NCBI GenBank assembly: GCA_964415255.1
Contig: CAYQAC010000103.1
Span: 1 to 19,115, forward strand
Direction of reading: 5' to 3'
Source of the DNA: JAHBVY01 sp964415255
GTDB lineage: Bacteria > Myxococcota_A > Polyangia > Polyangiales > Polyangiaceae
DNA length: 19,115 bases
Part shown: positions 16,099 to 19,115 of the stretch, piece by piece
How the letters are laid out: the number at the start of each line of letters is the position of its first letter
Numbering within the stretch: position 1 is the first letter of the stretch
Notes under the pieces: generated by a model
Seen by the model: only the letters and a program-made list of their open reading frames with translations
What the model was told of the DNA's origin: nothing
The model's database searches: none
Made by a program: the position numbers and the translations under genes

Positions 16099-16193
16099 GG
16101 GGGGTTGGACGGGTAGGCGTTTCCACCGATTGTCCAGACGCTGCCTGGAGGATCTCGCGGCGCCACGCGCTCCCGCGGTGTGCGCCTGCGTGT

Positions 16194-16568
16194 CTACACG
16201 CTCAAGATACGCACGCTCGGAAAGAACGCGCGAAGCGCCTCGAGATCGTCACGGTCAGAAGTGTAGACGGCGCCTCCACGAAGCGCCGCCGACGCCATGA
16301 CCATGGCGTCGACCGCGGTGGCGCCTTCGACTGCCGCTAGCGCGTCACCCGCGAGCTTGGCGATCGACTCGGACAATGACTCAACGACTAGTTTGCTCAA
16401 GATATCTTCTCGAACCTTGGAGCGCCCACGCCACCATTCGGTCACGACGGCCGCTGGAACGATGATGCGCACACGCAGCGCGACCGCGCGCGTGAGCACT
16501 TGCAGGATGCGCTGGCGCCTCCGTTCCAGCGCGATCAAGGCGCCGGTATCGAAGGTGAGCTCGTTCAC
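16194..16568 (-). CDS. PIN-domain toxin, VapC-like
   Basis: A 124-residue PIN-domain protein of usual VapC length. The family cleaves RNA with a Mg/Mn ion held by acidic residues. Candidates here are D7 (LTFDTGALIALE), E44 (VVTEWWRG), D87 (AVDAMVMASA) and D105/D108 (YTSDRDDL), in the right order and spacing, so it should be active. It starts with GTG at 16568, whose last two bases lie in the stop of the antitoxin gene (GTGA overlap), the classic coupled toxin-antitoxin layout. The RNA target cannot be predicted. Confidence 0.88.
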   Translation of the reverse strand: MNELTFDTGALIALERRRQRILQVLTRAVALRVRIIVPAAVVTEWWRGRSKVREDILSKLVVESLSESIAKLAGDALAAVEGATAVDAMVMASAALRGGAVYTSDRDDLEALRAFFPSVRILSV

Positions 16569-16831
16569 GCTGCGCTGCGCTTCCTGCGCTTGCTGACACG
16601 GGGCGCAGCGACCCCCAAAATCTCCCGATCGATCGCCTCTCGCTCGGACTCACTCATCGTGACGGGCCCACCGAGCAACTCGAGCAGCTGCGCCAGGTGC
16701 TCCTGTTCTCGCTCGCGAGCAATGAGCTCGGCGATGACACTCGAGACATTGCCACCATGCGCCAGCTTGGCGCGCTTGCGAAGCAGCGCTAAGTCATCCT
16801 TCTTCACCGAGACGCTGATCTTTTGGGTCAT
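16565..16831 (-). CDS. Ribbon-helix-helix antitoxin
   Basis: An 88-residue protein upstream of the PIN toxin. MTQKISVSVKKDDLALLRKR supplies the DNA-binding beta strand and first helix, and GGNVSSVIAELIARERE the second helix of an RHH fold. The C-terminus (about 50-88; EREAIDREILG, then a Lys/Arg-rich tail) should bind and mask the toxin. RHH antitoxins normally repress their own operon. ATG at 16831 is chosen because it begins exactly at the RHH strand; a TTG at 16870 would add 13 residues unlike the family. No strong SD is seen. On the minus strand ATGACC and TACCAT, 16 bases apart just upstream, are a weak promoter candidate. Confidence 0.85.
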   Translation of the reverse strand: MTQKISVSVKKDDLALLRKRAKLAHGGNVSSVIAELIAREREQEHLAQLLELLGGPVTMSESEREAIDREILGVAAPRVSKRRKRSAA

Positions 16832-17283
16832 GCCCGCGCGCTGACTCACTGTACTCCCATGGTAGCACAATGAGGCGCCGGGTCATCCGAAAAGCACGTC
16901 GGCGAGCGAGGCTGGGGCTGCCGAGGCTGATAGCCGTCTGTCGCGTTCTAACGCGCACCGGTCGTACTTGGTGAACGAGCCACGCGGCGTCAGCACAGCG
17001 CAGCCAGCCAGTGCAGTGACTCGCGAAGGGGCCGCGTCAGCGTCGCGATGCTACGGGCGCCGTCAGCTGATGTTCGGCGGGCCAGGGGCAGCGGCGCAGC
17101 AGGGCGCGCCAAGGTCGCGGCCCATGCGGGGGCTAACTAGGCGGATTCACTGGTGTTTTGAGAAAGGTCTTGCGTCCCTGGGGAGGTCTGGTTTGGTCGG
17201 GCCAAAGTGGGTTGCCCTGTCTAGTGCGGGGCTGGTGGTGTGCAGCGGCCGATGGGTTGCTCTTGGATGTGGGAGGCAGGCAG
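16832..17283. other. Gene-poor region upstream of the gap, possible lipoprotein remnant
   Basis: No confident gene. A plus frame from ATG 17124 to the stop at 17369 encodes 81 residues with a hydrophobic stretch KWVALSSAGLVV and an imperfect lipobox-like WVALGC followed by GRQADDEAGSEGFGVG, as at the start of many surface lipoproteins here. Third-position G/C is low for this genome and the frame soon turns into Arg/Ala-rich sequence. It could be a broken lipoprotein 5' end or chance. No hairpin or tRNA was found between 16870 and 17120. Confidence 0.3.
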
Positions 17284-17412
17284 ATGACGAAGCAGGATCA
17301 GAGGGTTTTGGGGTTGGACGGAACCGCGCCGCGAGGCGCCCTACGGGTCCAGCTAGAGCGGTCTGGTAAGCCGACCAACCAAAACCGACGCCGTCGTACC
17401 CCCCCCCCCCCC
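17284..17412 (+). CDS. SD-led reading frame entering the sequence gap
   Basis: ATG at 17284 is preceded by GGGAGG (17271-17276) with 7 nt spacing, one of the better ribosome sites in the window. The frame reads MTKQDQRVLGLDGTAPRGAL and continues to an Arg run and then prolines encoded by the C-tract, where the known sequence ends. It is exactly in frame with the lipoprotein after the gap if the 48 N are the true length (177 nt = 59 codons between 17284 and 17461). It may be the cytoplasmic start of that protein, a separate small gene, or chance. No family recognised. Confidence 0.35.
17304..17386 (+). other. Potential long-range RNA hairpin
   Basis: GGTTTTGGGGTTGG (17304-17317) can pair with CCAACCAAAACC (17375-17386) with a 2-nt bulge, closing a 57-nt loop. 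Inside, GGTC/GACC with GG-TAAG-CC (17360-17376) and a GCGCC/GGCGC pair can fold further, though the GACC arm competes with the main stem. It overlaps the SD-led frame and precedes the lipoprotein gene. It could be a 5' leader structure; no known RNA family is recognised. Confidence 0.3.
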
Positions 17413-17460
17413 NNNNNNNNNNNNNNNNNNNNNNNNNNNNNNNNNNNNNNNNNNNNNNNN
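17399..17460. other. C14 homopolymer followed by 48-N assembly gap
   Basis: Fourteen consecutive C (17399-17412) run straight into 48 undetermined bases (17413-17460). The start of the following lipoprotein gene lies in or before the gap. The homopolymer may be a real hard-to-sequence tract or a gap-edge artefact, and the N count may be only an estimate. Confidence 0.98.
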
Positions 17461-19115
17461 GTTCGTACGTTCAGTATAGTTAGTGCAGGTTTGCTGTTGG
17501 TGCTGGGGGTACTGAGCGCCGGGGGTTGTGGCGGCAAGGAGAACACCGTCAACGCCGGCTCGCCGATGTGCCAGGCGGGTGAGCTGCGCTGCAAGAGCAC
17601 CGCGGTGGAGGTGTGTAAAGAGGACGGCAGCGGCTTCGAGCTTCAAGAGGTGTGCTCCGGTGACACCGCCTTCTGCGCCGGCGGCGCCTGCGTGGCTTGT
17701 GAGATGGGCTCGCAATACTGCAGCGGGAACATCTTGTACGGTCGCTGCCAGCACTCGAGCGATGAGGAGGTGATGGTTCAGGATTGCTCCGTCGTGAACC
17801 AAGTGTGCAGTGACGACCGCTGCCGCATTGCTAGCTGTGAGCCCGCGAGCGTGACCTGTGAGGGGAACACCGTGGTCACCTGTTCGGTGGACGGACTGAA
17901 CATCGCCAAGCGTGAGCCCTGCGGCGCCAACCAGCAGTGCTTCGACGGCAAGTGCGAGAACTGGGTGTGTCGTCCCGGGAGCCACTGCAAGAGCACGAGC
18001 CAAGTGGAGGTGTGCTCGGAGGATGGGCTCACGTTGCTCGAGACGAGGAACTGCACAGCCGCGCAAGGCTGCGAGGACGGCGAGTGTCGCGCGCGGATTT
18101 GTACGCCGGGGACGACCTACTGCAAGGCTGGGGCTCGCACCGTGTGCGCCGCGAGCGGCGCCGCGGAGGAGGAGTGGCCGTGTGACGCTGGGCAGAGCTG
18201 CGTCGATGAGGGGCAGTGTGCGGACCGAGTGTGTACGCCGAACGCAGACTTCTGTGAAGGTAGTCAGCCGCGGCGGTGCGCTGCTGACGGTGTGAGCTCG
18301 ACGCCGCTGGGGGCGGCTTGCACTGGCTCCACGTGCGTGGCGGGCGTGTGCGCGGCTTGGGCGTGCGAGCCAGCAGCGGACTACTGCGAGGCGAACCGTC
18401 CGAGTCGCTGTGCCGCCGATGGCCTGAGCTCCACACCGCTGGGACCTGCCTGCAGCGGGAGCCTGCCCCATTGTCAGTTTGGGGTTTGCGAGGGCGTTCT
18501 GTTCGCGGACTACGACGGCTACGCGCGCTGGCCGCTGCCGGGCACACCGGGGCACGCCTTCAGCTACACCGTGAACGTCGTCGCGAAGACGGTGGTGGAC
18601 AACGTGACGGGTCTCGAGTGGCAACGGGAGCCTGCGCCCAGCACGCAGAGCCAGTCTGCAGCGGAGAATTACTGCGAGTCGCTCAGCTGGGGTGGCCGTA
18701 ACGACTGGCGCTTGCCGACGCGAATGGAGTTGCTCTCCCTCGTGGACTATACACAGAACGGTCCGGCGATTGACACGATTGCCTTTCCAGATACCCCTTC
18801 CGCGGACTTTTGGGCGTCGACAGGCCGCCTCGGACAGGATGCAGGCAATTGGTACGTTCGCTTCAGTAATGGCTACGCCTACACTCAAGCAAGTAGCGCT
18901 AAGCACGTGCGCTGCGTGGCAGCCGCAGCCCCTCAGAAGCCCATCCCAGCGAGCGGACATTTCTTCGAAGTGACCGGCAACACGGTGCTCGACCATGCGA
19001 CAGGGCTCGAGTGGCAGCGGGGCACGTCACCTAATGCGCGGCACCAGGCAGCATCCTCCGCCTACTGCTCGGGGCTCACGCTGGACGGGAAGACGGGCTG
19101 GCGCCTGCCCACGGT
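17461..19115 (+). CDS. Cys-rich repeat lipoprotein with DUF1566 (Lcl_C) domains, partial at both ends
   Basis: An open frame of 551 codons with no stop; its start is hidden by the gap and its 3' end leaves the window. It opens with a signal-like SIVSAGLLLVLGVLSAGGC and then GGKENTV, so it is probably lipid-anchored. Seven tandem Cys-rich modules of about 44 residues follow (about 17564-18500), each roughly C-x-PG-x-x-C, C-x-x-DG, C, C-x-x-G-x-C; modules six and seven both contain RCAADG and SSTPLG. Then comes a DUF1566/Lcl_C-type domain (about 18575-18920: NVTGLEWQR, YCESLSWGGRNDWRLPT, FWAST, VRCV) and a second copy cut off at the window edge (ATGLEWQR, GKTGWRLPT). DUF1566 domains are common in secreted myxobacterial proteins; their function is not established. 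Long minus-strand frames opposite it are its shadows. Confidence 0.88.

Noticed and set aside
17304..17386. tRNA gene
   Set aside because: Size and a 7-bp acceptor-like stem fit, but there is no T-loop (GTTCRANYC), no D-loop GG and no proper anticodon arm.
17353..18996. A 547-codon minus-strand frame crossing the N gap
   Set aside because: It is antisense to the Cys-rich lipoprotein, includes the undetermined bases, and has no family features; the plus strand shows clear signal, repeat and DUF1566 motifs.

Overview
The window looks like chromosomal DNA of a high-G+C, Gram-negative deltaproteobacterium of the myxobacterial type (Myxococcota, probably Polyangiales-like). This is inferred from gene content, not from a marker gene: strong G/C bias at third codon positions, several Cys- and Gly-rich surface lipoproteins including one with MopE-type CDGxDNDCDG repeats, a Ser/Thr kinase fused to an ATPase and a TPR-like region, and an FHA protein with a C-terminal DNA-binding-like segment. 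No rRNA, tRNA, CRISPR array, insertion sequence or phage gene was found.

Layout. (1) 1-1510: an unresolved left edge, then a 7TM sensor-like membrane protein that ends where an output domain would normally start, a 9-codon micro-ORF with a perfect Shine-Dalgarno sequence, and a strong hairpin. (2) 1546-4017, minus strand: queD (6-carboxytetrahydropterin synthase), a LysR-type regulator and a pirin, read in that order. A 4 x 13-bp tandem repeat lies between lysR and pirin, and a terminator-like hairpin lies beyond pirin. (3) 4018-4816: mostly non-coding, with one possible small membrane protein and short G/C-rich repeats. (4) 4817-11294, plus strand: a MopE-like lipoprotein and a 1615-residue lipoprotein of unknown function. 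(5) 11403-16005, plus strand: a tight two-gene signalling unit, a PknK-like kinase-ATPase followed 1 nt later by an FHA/winged-helix-like protein. (6) 16194-16831, minus strand: a toxin-antitoxin pair (RHH antitoxin and PIN toxin, 4-nt overlap). (7) 16832-19115: a leader region, a C14 homopolymer running into 48 N, and a large lipoprotein gene open at both ends, with seven Cys-rich repeats and two DUF1566-type domains.

How it fits together. The regulatory content is Ser/Thr phosphorylation (kinase plus phosphothreonine-reading FHA protein) flanked by secreted, lipid-anchored, disulfide-rich proteins. The queD-lysR-pirin group is a separate metabolic/regulatory block. The most unusual parts are the kinase-FHA/wHTH pair, the giant lipoprotein with a membrane-active-looking helical region, and the gap-interrupted lipoprotein whose upstream SD-led frame is in register with it. 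All assignments come from reading the sequence; no database search was run.
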